NCBI GenBank assembly: GCA_944377405.1
Contig: CALWES010000001.1
Coordinates: forward strand, 124,001-188,000
Origin: an uncultured Lachnospiraceae bacterium
GTDB taxonomy: Bacteria; Bacillota; Clostridia; Lachnospirales; Lachnospiraceae
DNA length: 64,000 nt
Reading direction: 5' to 3'
This document shows, one piece after another, positions 17,986-25,658 of this stretch. Below the pieces are notes generated by a model. That model did not search any database and had not been told where the DNA came from. It saw only the letters and a list, made by a program, of their open reading frames with translations. The number at the start of each line of letters is the position of its first letter. The first letter of the stretch is position 1. The position numbers were made by a program, and so were the translations under genes.

Positions 17986-18855
17986 TTAATACTCTTCCCG
18001 GATATACCGGTGAAGGTCGAAGTCCGGATTTTTATGGGCTGCAAAAAGGGTCCCCACCTGGGCGCCTCCAAGGGCATCCATGACCCGCTCCACAGGCTTT
18101 CCGTGCATGATCAGCATGTCCGCGCCTGCGTCCGTGGCGATGCGGGCCGCTTCGATCTTGGAACGCATGCCTCCCGTTCCCACATCGGAGGTGGAACTGG
18201 ATTTTCCCATTTGAAGCAGGGAATCATCGATATAGGGTACGTAGCTGATGAAGGAGGCCTCCGGGTTCCGGTTGGGGTCATCCGTATAAAGACCGTCGAT
18301 ATCGCTCAGAAGGATCACAAGATCCGCACCGGTGATGGAGGCCACAAGGGCTGCCAGCCGGTCGTTATCCCCGAAGGAGATCTCCGAAGTGGAGACCGTA
18401 TCGTTTTCGTTGATGATGGGGATGGAGTTTAAGGCAAAGAGGGATTCGAAGGTACCGCGGGCATTTCTCAGGGATTCTTCATTCAGCAGGGTGAATTTTG
18501 TGAGAAGTACCTGGGACGCCACATGATTATATTCTGCAAACAGCTTCTGATAGGTCATCATGAGCCTTGCCTGGCCGATGGCTGCCAGGGCCTGCTTAAG
18601 CTCCGTGGTGGCTGGGCGCTGGGTGATGCTCATGGCCTTCCGTCCTACGGCGATGGCTCCGGAGGACACCAGCATGACGTCATGTCCGCTGCCCCTTAGG
18701 TCCGACAGCAGGCGCACCAGTTTCTCCAGACGATAAAGGTGCAGATCCCCGTTTTTATGGGTTACGGTGGAGGAACCCACCTTGATGATGATCCGTTTCC
18801 GTAAGCTGAGTCTGTCTCTCAGTTCCTGTTCTGTCAAGGTTTTTTTGTTGTTCAA
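17986..18855 (-). CDS. proB: Glutamate 5-kinase (short form without PUA domain)
   Basis: First step of proline synthesis. 289 residues of the amino acid kinase fold: KRIIIKVGSSTVTH at the N-terminus, VLVSSGAI-like MLVSSGAIAVG, NENDTVS and FGDNDRLAALVA for substrate and ATP sites, and GTGGMRSKIEAA near the end. The usual C-terminal PUA domain of long ProB proteins is absent. The start codon is TTG at 18855, six bases after GAGG, and it abuts the stop of the upstream flavoprotein gene. Proline feedback may differ in the short form, but this cannot be seen from the sequence. Confidence 0.93.
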   Translation of the reverse strand: MNNKKTLTEQELRDRLSLRKRIIIKVGSSTVTHKNGDLHLYRLEKLVRLLSDLRGSGHDVMLVSSGAIAVGRKAMSITQRPATTELKQALAAIGQARLMMTYQKLFAEYNHVASQVLLTKFTLLNEESLRNARGTFESLFALNSIPIINENDTVSTSEISFGDNDRLAALVASITGADLVILLSDIDGLYTDDPNRNPEASFISYVPYIDDSLLQMGKSSSTSDVGTGGMRSKIEAARIATDAGADMLIMHGKPVERVMDALGGAQVGTLFAAHKNPDFDLHRYIREEY

Positions 18856-18856
18856 T

Positions 18857-20617
18857 TCAGGCCTCTTTCTCTTCTGTCGTTGTTTTTTCAGATGCTGCTT
18901 CCCGGATCAGGCACAGGGCTGTCCGGATCCCGTCAATGGCGGCGGAGGTGATGCCGCCGGCATATCCTGCCCCCTCTCCTGCGGGATAAAGGCCCGGCAG
19001 AGAGGATACGCCTTCCTCATTCCGAAGGATCCGTACCGGGGAGGAGGTCCTGGCTTCGATGGCGGACAGCAGGGCATCCGGACTGTTGAATCCCAGGATG
19101 GTCCTGGAGAAAGCCTCCATGCCCTCAAGGACCGCCTCCTGCATGAAGTCAGGAAGGATGGAACGGATATCCCCATAGGAAAAATAGCCGCGGAAGGCAG
19201 GCTCATATCCTGAAACGGAAAAATCGGAGGTCCTGTGTTCTTTGAAATCCCCGTAGGTCTCGGAGGGAATGGCACCGTCACAGAGCCGGTAGGCCTTTTC
19301 CTCCAGATCCCGCTGAAGCTCGATTCCGGAAAGGGGATGCTCCGAGGGAAAGTCCTCCTTACGGATGTTTACGATCAGGGCGGCGTTGGCATTTTTGCCG
19401 TCCCGTTTCTGGTCGCTCATGCCGTTGATGCAGAGCCGTCCCTCTTCCGATGAGGAATTGACCACATATCCTCCGGGACACATGCAGAAGCTGTAGATGC
19501 TTCGGCCGTCCCCGGTTTTGTGGGTAAGCTTGTAGGGGGAGGGCCCCAGGATGGCCTCCTTTTCCGAAAGCCTGTCCCTGCCGTAAAGGGCTTCGTTGAT
19601 CAGCCTCTGGGGGTGCTGGACCCGAAGCCCCATGGCGAAGGGCTTTTGCTCCATGGCAAGGGAACGTTCATAAAGCATGGAGATGGTATCCCTGGCGCTG
19701 TGTCCGATGGCAAGGATGCAGCGGTAGGCGGAAATACGGAAATGTCCTTCCTCCGCCTTCTGTCCGAGGAGGGATTCGTATTTTTTCCGGAGACCGTGGT
19801 CTTTGGGAGCGTCCAGCAGGAGGCCGGAAAGGGCTCCCTCCCGGATCACAAGATCGGAAAGACGGGTCTCAAAGAGGAATTCCCCTCCCAGGGAGCGGAT
19901 CCTTTCTCTGAGGCGCTGCACCACAGTGACCAGGACGTCGGTGCCGATATGGGGCTTCTGTTCGTACAGGATGTCTTTGCAGGCACCCATGTCCGCAAAG
20001 GTCCGGAGGACATAGCGGATATAGCTTTCCTGTCCCTTTACGGAGGTGTTGAGCTTTCCGTCGGAAAAGGTACCGGCGCCTCCCTCTCCGAACTGCACGT
20101 TGCTTTCCGGATTCAGGCGGCCTGTCTCAAAAAAGCGCTCCGTGCTCCGGACCCTTTTTTCCACGGACTCTCCCCGTTCGATGACCAGGGGATGCAGGCC
20201 TGAAAGGGCCAGGGTATGGGCTGCAAAAAGCCCGCAGGGACCGCTTCCGATCACAATGGGCCTTCCAAAGCGACTTTCATAGGCCGCTGCCTCTTCCGGC
20301 TTCAGGACCGGGATCTGAAGGGGGATCTGCTCCTCAACGGTGATGTTTTTATTTCTGAGCTTTCTTACAAACTGCTCTTCCGTCTTGCGGTTGGGTCCGG
20401 AAAGGCTGTCTGAAAGCCGGACCTCCAGAAGATATACAAAGAGGATCCGGCTTTTGTCCCTGGCATCGGTGGAGCGACGCAGGATCCGAAGCTTCCGGAT
20501 CCCCGTCTCCTTTACCTTCAGCAGGGCTGCAGCTTTTTTACGCAGAAGAAGACGTTCCTCCTCCGGATCCGTTCCGATTTCAAATATGGGTATTTTAAGC
20601 TGATTGATTCTTATCAT
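18857..20617 (-). CDS. FAD-dependent oxidoreductase, COG2509-like
   Basis: A 586-residue cytoplasmic flavoprotein. A basic N-terminal region of about 115 residues precedes a dinucleotide-binding motif, VIGSGPCGLFAAHTLALSG near residue 120. The middle shows NVQFGEGGAGTFSDGKLNT, and the end has a second FAD contact, YPAGEGAGYAGGI. This matches a family usually annotated as uncharacterised FAD-dependent dehydrogenase. Several cysteines may be redox active. The start overlaps the end of the next flavoprotein gene by 23 bp, and its stop adjoins proB. The substrate is unknown. Confidence 0.85.
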   Translation of the reverse strand: MIRINQLKIPIFEIGTDPEEERLLLRKKAAALLKVKETGIRKLRILRRSTDARDKSRILFVYLLEVRLSDSLSGPNRKTEEQFVRKLRNKNITVEEQIPLQIPVLKPEEAAAYESRFGRPIVIGSGPCGLFAAHTLALSGLHPLVIERGESVEKRVRSTERFFETGRLNPESNVQFGEGGAGTFSDGKLNTSVKGQESYIRYVLRTFADMGACKDILYEQKPHIGTDVLVTVVQRLRERIRSLGGEFLFETRLSDLVIREGALSGLLLDAPKDHGLRKKYESLLGQKAEEGHFRISAYRCILAIGHSARDTISMLYERSLAMEQKPFAMGLRVQHPQRLINEALYGRDRLSEKEAILGPSPYKLTHKTGDGRSIYSFCMCPGGYVVNSSSEEGRLCINGMSDQKRDGKNANAALIVNIRKEDFPSEHPLSGIELQRDLEEKAYRLCDGAIPSETYGDFKEHRTSDFSVSGYEPAFRGYFSYGDIRSILPDFMQEAVLEGMEAFSRTILGFNSPDALLSAIEARTSSPVRILRNEEGVSSLPGLYPAGEGAGYAGGITSAAIDGIRTALCLIREAASEKTTTEEKEA

Positions 20618-22067
20618 TTTTACCTTTTTTCTTATGGAGCTCCTCTGCCTCCGGCATCAGATGCTGATAGGTGATGGAGTTGGTGGGGAAGATCTCCGGG
20701 TAATTCCGGTAACGCCGTACCTTCCCGGCACTTGTGCCGGCAATGGCGCCGCTGGTCCAGGCCCACTGCAGGTTGTAGCCGCCGCAGTCTCCGTCCACGT
20801 CGATGAGCTCACCTGCAAAGAAAAGCTCCGGCATCAGTTCGGATTCCATGGTGGAAGGATCCAGCTCCGTAGTATCCAGTCCCCCGGCGCAGCACTGACA
20901 GCTGTCGAATCCGTTGGTATCCAGCACACTAATCCGAAGTCCCTTCAGGAGCCTTGCAAGCTTCTCAATGGTCTGGTCCGTGATGAAATACACTCCCTGG
21001 GAGGGCTTGATCCCTGCCTTTGAAAGGAACATGAAGGCAAGCTTTTCCGGAAGCAGCCCGTTCAGCAGGTTATCTGCATTCCGGTCGGAAAACTTGTCAC
21101 GGCGCCTGTACAGAAGCTCCCGAAGTTCTTCAGGATCCATATCCGGCATCACATCCAGAAGGATGTACCGCTCCCGGCGGAGCTTCACTGCAAGGCTGAC
21201 ATAACGGGAAAGCTGAAAGGCGGGGATCCCGGAGACCCCGTAATCCGTAAACTGGACCTCTCCATAGGCCTCGTAGGTTTCCTTCAGCATATCGTCCCGA
21301 AGGAAGCCGTAAATATCCATGGGGCTTTCCAGATGCTCCTGCTCTCTTACGGCGGCAGCGCCCTCATCAGGGGGGCTGATCAGCAGCTTCAGCCTGCAGT
21401 CACAGCGTACTCCCTTGATGTCCCGGAAAAAGCTTCCTACGCAGCGCAGGGCACATAGGGAAGGCATAAACTCCCAGAAGCGGTGGCCGAAGGTGGCGGG
21501 AAGCTCATATCCGCTGCCGTCAGAGCCGGTCTTTGGCATGGCCTTTCCTCCTGCTGCGATGATCAGGGAATCGCTTCGGATCATTCCCAGGTTCGTATCG
21601 AGATGGAAAATCGGCCTTCCGTCCTGATCCTTCATATAGGCAACGGACCTGACCCAGCAGCCGGTATAGAATTTTACGTTCAGAAAATCCGCCTCGCTCT
21701 TTAAGGCCTTCAGGACGGATCTGGCTTCACCGGAGGCAGGATATACATAGCCTCCGTTATCATAGCCATAGCGGCGGATCCGGGGTTCGATACCAAGGGA
21801 CCGGAAAAAATCGATTGTCTCGCCATAACCGAAGCTGGAAAGGGCTTTTCCGATAAAGGTCTTATCCGGATCGGAAAGGCTGTGGAAATGAGACAGGGAC
21901 AGATCTGTATTTGTATAATTACAGCGGCCGTTTCCCGTCATGAGAAGCTTTTTTCCAATGGCGTCCGTATGTTCAAGGACCACCACCTCTGCGCCTGTTT
22001 CTCCGGCTTTTATGGCGGCCATGAGGCCGGCGGCTCCGGCACCAAGGATCACGATTCTCTTTTTCAT
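20595..22067 (-). CDS. HI0933/YhiN-like NAD(P)/FAD-dependent oxidoreductase
   Basis: A 490-residue flavoprotein of the HI0933/BaiN family. The N-terminal FAD motif VILGAGAAGLMAAIKAGE starts at residue 6, followed by GKKLLMTGNGRCNYTN, which is characteristic of this family. C-terminal features are CCAGGLDTTELDPSTMES and FAGELIDVDGDCGGYNLQ. Biochemical roles of homologues are diverse and poorly defined. It overlaps the downstream FAD gene by 23 bp and follows the flippase gene by 12 bp, so it belongs to one long transcript. Confidence 0.88.
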   Translation of the reverse strand: MKKRIVILGAGAAGLMAAIKAGETGAEVVVLEHTDAIGKKLLMTGNGRCNYTNTDLSLSHFHSLSDPDKTFIGKALSSFGYGETIDFFRSLGIEPRIRRYGYDNGGYVYPASGEARSVLKALKSEADFLNVKFYTGCWVRSVAYMKDQDGRPIFHLDTNLGMIRSDSLIIAAGGKAMPKTGSDGSGYELPATFGHRFWEFMPSLCALRCVGSFFRDIKGVRCDCRLKLLISPPDEGAAAVREQEHLESPMDIYGFLRDDMLKETYEAYGEVQFTDYGVSGIPAFQLSRYVSLAVKLRRERYILLDVMPDMDPEELRELLYRRRDKFSDRNADNLLNGLLPEKLAFMFLSKAGIKPSQGVYFITDQTIEKLARLLKGLRISVLDTNGFDSCQCCAGGLDTTELDPSTMESELMPELFFAGELIDVDGDCGGYNLQWAWTSGAIAGTSAGKVRRYRNYPEIFPTNSITYQHLMPEAEELHKKKGKNDKNQSA

Positions 22068-22079
22068 ATGTTTTTCTCC

Positions 22080-23744
22080 TTACATGAGGCCTGCTCCCGC
22101 AGCAAAGCGGTAGAGGAACAGTCCGAGGGGCATGTCCGTAAGCTCTTCCCTCCTGATGGCACCGGTAAAGGCCAGGGAAAAAAGATATACGGCAAAGGCC
22201 GCTACGGTAAGCAGGACAAGCAGAAGCCCGGAAAGGATCCGGCTGTTATAAATGGCCTCCGGAAGCAGCAGCCCGAGAAGATACAAAAGGGCGTAAAGCA
22301 AAAGCCCCGAAAGGGCAGCACAAAGCACCGGAAGGATAAGCCCCCTCCGCAGATCCCTGCGCAGATGCAGGCAATACATCAGGGTAAGTGTATTCAGGAG
22401 CCAGAAGATCCCCGCAGATACGAGGCATGCAAGAAGTACGGCAAACATCTCCAGCTTCAGGATCACCATCGCCAGCACCAGGACCAGCAGATGTGTAAGC
22501 AAAGCCATGAGGGCATTTTTTACCGGTTCAATAAAATGTCCCAGTCCCCAGAGGACTCCGCACTTTGCCATGGCAGGCGCCATGAACAGCACAAAAACGG
22601 ATCCGTACTGCAGAAGCCCCTGCATCAGATGAGTGTCCTCTCCGGCAAAAAACAGATTGGAGAGGTTCCTGGAAAAAACAAAAAGCAGAAGGAAACAAAA
22701 GAGGGCAAACAGGAAGGAAAACTTCATGGCGCTCTTTGCACGCCGCCTCAGGAGCTTTCCGTTTTTCTGAAGAGCTGCAATGCGAAGTCCCGGAAGGATG
22801 CCGCAGAACAGGCCGCAGACCCCGAAGACCGGGATGGAAAAACAAAGCAGCATCCCGGAAAAACTGCCAAGGATCTTAGCTGTCTCAAGGCCCTCTCCGT
22901 AAATGGAGGCTGCCTTCGGAGTAAAGATCAGGTTATCAAAAAGGAAGATGCTGCCAAGGAGCAGCACTGTGGAGGCTGCCGGGATCACATTCCGCTGGAT
23001 GGAGCGATGTACGCTCTCCAGGCTCTCCATACGCCTGCCCTCATTGGCTTCCTGGATGACTCCTCCTCCAAGCCGGGAAAGGATCCAGAGGAAGAACAGG
23101 GCCAGGACAGCTCCCAGGGAAAAGGAAAGGACCGTGGCTTCAGCTCCGTAAGCGGCAACATAGCCCGTCTGTCCATAGAGAAGCTCTGCCTTTTCTCCGT
23201 AACGGATGAAGAAAGCGGACAGGATCAGAGAAGCGATCCCGCCGCAGATCTGCTCCAGCACAACGGACAGAGACCCCAGCACGGTACTGCCCCGTCCCAG
23301 GTAATACCCCCTCATGAGGCCAAGATAACTCATCAGCCAGAGAGCCGGTCCCATAAGACGCAGGGATCTGCCGGAATAGCTGATGCCGGTGAGTCGGGCG
23401 ATCCATGGCCCCAAAAGCCAGAAGAACAGGGTCAGGACAGCTCCCAGGGCTGTGGCGGCAATGATCATGGAGCGAAGGACCCGGACTGCATCCGCCGGAT
23501 GCTTCCGTTCCATTCGCGCGGAAACCAGCCTGGCTACGGAAACCGGAAGGGCAAAGGCGGATAGGAACAGAAAGGCGAGATAAAGGATCAGGGACAGATT
23601 CAGATATCCCAGGGCGGCGGCACCTCCCCGGATCAGAAGAGGAAGCCGGAATACCACGCAGAGAAGGAACGACACCAGGGCCGTTCCGAAAAACAAACTG
23701 CTTTCTATGGAGTAATAGCTTACGCTACGCTGGTTTTCATTCAT
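22080..23744 (-). CDS. SpoVB/MurJ-like lipid-linked oligosaccharide flippase
   Basis: A 554-residue polytopic membrane protein with about 14 hydrophobic segments spread evenly, the MATE/MVF (MOP superfamily) pattern seen in SpoVB and MurJ. Charged loops separate the helices, and an RGYYLGRGST segment near residue 140 resembles the RGxFQG motif of this family. It probably moves a cell-envelope or cortex precursor across the membrane. Its start overlaps the ybeY stop by four bases (ATGA), so the two are coupled. SpoVB versus a polysaccharide flippase cannot be distinguished here. Confidence 0.85.
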   Translation of the reverse strand: MNENQRSVSYYSIESSLFFGTALVSFLLCVVFRLPLLIRGGAAALGYLNLSLILYLAFLFLSAFALPVSVARLVSARMERKHPADAVRVLRSMIIAATALGAVLTLFFWLLGPWIARLTGISYSGRSLRLMGPALWLMSYLGLMRGYYLGRGSTVLGSLSVVLEQICGGIASLILSAFFIRYGEKAELLYGQTGYVAAYGAEATVLSFSLGAVLALFFLWILSRLGGGVIQEANEGRRMESLESVHRSIQRNVIPAASTVLLLGSIFLFDNLIFTPKAASIYGEGLETAKILGSFSGMLLCFSIPVFGVCGLFCGILPGLRIAALQKNGKLLRRRAKSAMKFSFLFALFCFLLLFVFSRNLSNLFFAGEDTHLMQGLLQYGSVFVLFMAPAMAKCGVLWGLGHFIEPVKNALMALLTHLLVLVLAMVILKLEMFAVLLACLVSAGIFWLLNTLTLMYCLHLRRDLRRGLILPVLCAALSGLLLYALLYLLGLLLPEAIYNSRILSGLLLVLLTVAAFAVYLFSLAFTGAIRREELTDMPLGLFLYRFAAGAGLM

Positions 23745-24265
23745 ACAGTGCTTCCTGCGCTTTCATTTTCTTCTCTTACATAACCGCAGCTTTGCAGGAT
23801 GGTTTCCTGTTTCTCTTCCATCAGGATCCGCTCATCCTCCTCCATATGGTCATAGCCCAGAAGGTGCAGCATGCTGTGGGCCACGAGAAAGGCCAGCTCT
23901 CTTTTTTCGCTGTGGCCGTATTCTCTGGCCTGGGCCTTCACATGATCCATGGAGACCACGATGTCCCCCAGAAGCAGCTCTCCCGTCTCCGGATTGAAAA
24001 GCTCTCCCCGGTCGTCAAAGCCTTCAAAATCAGCAGCCTTTACATAGTCTATCATGGGAAAGCTCAGGACATCCGTGCTCTTTTGGATCTCCCGGAATTC
24101 CCGGTTCATTTCCTCAATGGCCCCGTCATCGGTCAGGAGCACATTAACCTCACACTCGTAGGGGCAGCCCTCCTGATCCAGGGCAGCATTTACGACCCTT
24201 TCGATGATCTCTTCATAGGGCAGATCGAGTGTTTCCCTGTATTCGTTTTCGATACTGATGGTCAT
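23741..24265 (-). CDS. ybeY: rRNA maturation endoribonuclease YbeY
   Basis: Single-strand-specific metallo-endonuclease acting in 16S rRNA 3'-end maturation and ribosome quality control. 174 residues. The zinc-binding motif appears as HSMLHLLGYDH (canonical HGxLHLxGYDH, with Ser for Gly). DVLSFPM and GDIVVS upstream are conserved family segments. It overlaps both its neighbours by four bases (phoH stop upstream, flippase start downstream). The pairing with phoH is standard in Firmicutes. Confidence 0.96.
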   Translation of the reverse strand: MTISIENEYRETLDLPYEEIIERVVNAALDQEGCPYECEVNVLLTDDGAIEEMNREFREIQKSTDVLSFPMIDYVKAADFEGFDDRGELFNPETGELLLGDIVVSMDHVKAQAREYGHSEKRELAFLVAHSMLHLLGYDHMEEDERILMEEKQETILQSCGYVREENESAGSTV

Positions 24266-25260
24266 GACTGTTTATGCCTGCCTTTTTTGTTTTGTTCCCG
24301 GAGGGCCTGTCTGGCTTCATACTCATCATAGGCCTTGACGATCTTCTGTACCAGGGGATGCCGTACCACATCGGCGGCGGTAAGCTCCGAGAAGCCGATG
24401 CCGTCGATTCCCCGGAGTACCCGGAGGGCCACCTCCAGGCCGGACTGCTGATCCCGCTCCAGGTCCTTCTGGGTCAGATCTCCCGTGACGATGACCTTGG
24501 AATTGAAGCCGATACGGGTCAGAAACATCTTCATCTGAGCCGGAGTGGTATTCTGGGCCTCATCCAGGATGATGTAGGCGTTGTCCAGGGTGCGGCCTCT
24601 CATGTAGGCCAGAGGGGCCACCTCAATAAGCCCCTTTTCAGAATTTGCCATGAAGGCATCTGCCCCCATGATGCTGTAAAGGGCGTCATAAAGAGGACGC
24701 AGGTAGGGATCGATCTTCTGCTGGAGATCTCCCGGAAGAAAGCCCAGCTTCTCTCCTGCTTCAATGGCAGGCCGCGTCAGGATGATCCGCTGTACCTCGC
24801 CGGATTTAAAGGCCTTGATGGCCATGGCCATGGCAAGATAAGTCTTTCCCGTTCCGGCGGGACCTACACCGAAGGTGATCATGCAGCTACGGATCAGATC
24901 CACATAGTTCTTCTGCCCCACAGTCTTCGGCTTGATGGGCTTTCCGGTGATGCTTCTGGCAATGATCTCCCGGTCAAGCTCCAGGATATCCTGGGTCTGG
25001 TCTCCGGCACAGAGCTCCAGCACATAGTCCACCTGCTGTTCATTGATCTCACTGCCCCGTTCGGAAAGCTCCACAAGGCTCTTTAAGACAGCTCCTGCCC
25101 GCTTTACGGACGGGGCCTCTCCCAGGATCTTTACGGCTCCGTCCCGCTCGATGATGTCCACGGACAGGGCCTTTTCGATTTTCTTTAAAAATACGTCAAA
25201 ACTCCCGCAGACGTTTTTTTCGTGCTCTGCGGGAATATCAAGCAACATCTCTTCTGTCAA
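24262..25260 (-). CDS. phoH: PhoH family ATPase (YbeZ-like)
   Basis: Predicted ATPase linked to RNA metabolism and to YbeY. About 332 residues. A Walker A motif GPAGTGKTYLA lies near residue 132 and a Walker B-like YIILDEAQNTTPAQMK near residue 225, followed by TGDLTQKDLE. I choose the TTG start at 25260 because GGAGGT stands six bases upstream; an ATG further upstream would lie within the rpsU terminator and promoter region. The stop overlaps the ybeY start (ATGA). Confidence 0.93.
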   Translation of the reverse strand: MTEEMLLDIPAEHEKNVCGSFDVFLKKIEKALSVDIIERDGAVKILGEAPSVKRAGAVLKSLVELSERGSEINEQQVDYVLELCAGDQTQDILELDREIIARSITGKPIKPKTVGQKNYVDLIRSCMITFGVGPAGTGKTYLAMAMAIKAFKSGEVQRIILTRPAIEAGEKLGFLPGDLQQKIDPYLRPLYDALYSIMGADAFMANSEKGLIEVAPLAYMRGRTLDNAYIILDEAQNTTPAQMKMFLTRIGFNSKVIVTGDLTQKDLERDQQSGLEVALRVLRGIDGIGFSELTAADVVRHPLVQKIVKAYDEYEARQALREQNKKGRHKQS

Positions 25261-25288
25261 AACAAAACCTCCGTTTATTATGTTGAAG

Positions 25289-25317
25289 AGTATAACAAAA
25301 AAGCTGTAAGTAAGCAA
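25289..25317 (-). promoter_or_regulatory. Promoter of phoH-ybeY operon
   Basis: Minus strand TTGCTT (25317-25312), 17-bp spacer, TATACT (25294-25289). The -35 box is embedded in the 3' arm of the rpsU terminator hairpin. Confidence 0.6.
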
Positions 25318-25330
25318 GCTTACATACAGC
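25297..25330 (-). terminator. Intrinsic terminator of rpsU
   Basis: Minus-strand arms GCTGTATGTAAGC and GCTTACTTACAGC pair with one mismatch and run into six T residues. It lies 32 bp after the rpsU stop. Confidence 0.8.
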
Positions 25331-25362
25331 CTTTTTCTCATCTGCCGTAGAACGGCTCCATA

Positions 25363-25539
25363 TTAATTGTACTTACGCTTTCTAGCTGCTTCAGACTTTT
25401 TCTTACGTCTTACGCTAGGCTTCTCGTAATGCTCTCTCTTACGAATCTCCTGCTGGATACCTGCCTTTGCGCAGTTTCTCTTGAACCGGCGAAGAGCAGA
25501 ATCAAGTGACTCGTTCTCTTTCACGATTACGTTAGACAA
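25363..25539 (-). CDS. rpsU: 30S ribosomal protein S21
   Basis: Small-subunit protein near the 3' end of 16S rRNA. 58 residues, standard length, with [20 protein letters not shown] and the very basic C-terminus [15 protein letters not shown]. The start is TTG at 25539, preceded by GGAGG at about nine bases; longer frames upstream contain non-homologous residues. It has its own promoter and terminator, so it is monocistronic. Confidence 0.96.
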   Translation of the reverse strand: MSNVIVKENESLDSALRRFKRNCAKAGIQQEIRKREHYEKPSVRRKKKSEAARKRKYN

Positions 25540-25623
25540 AGACCCCTGACCTCCCTCCTGTTGCAAGGTATCTGTAAACTAATTTACGTGCAACAATGTG
25601 CGGGGTTTAATGCACTGAATGAT

Positions 25624-25652
25624 ATGATAGCACAAAAATCTCCGATATGCAA
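25624..25652 (-). promoter_or_regulatory. Promoter of rpsU
   Basis: Minus strand TTGCAT (25652-25647), 17-bp spacer, TATCAT (25629-25624), directly after the alaS stop codon. The leader is about 80 nt. Confidence 0.6.
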
Positions 25653-25658
25653 GCAAAA

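Noticed and set aside
21882..23564. 560-codon plus-strand frame opposite the flippase gene
   Set aside because: Its extreme Lys/Gln/Gly content reflects the complement of hydrophobic codons of the membrane protein; not a gene.
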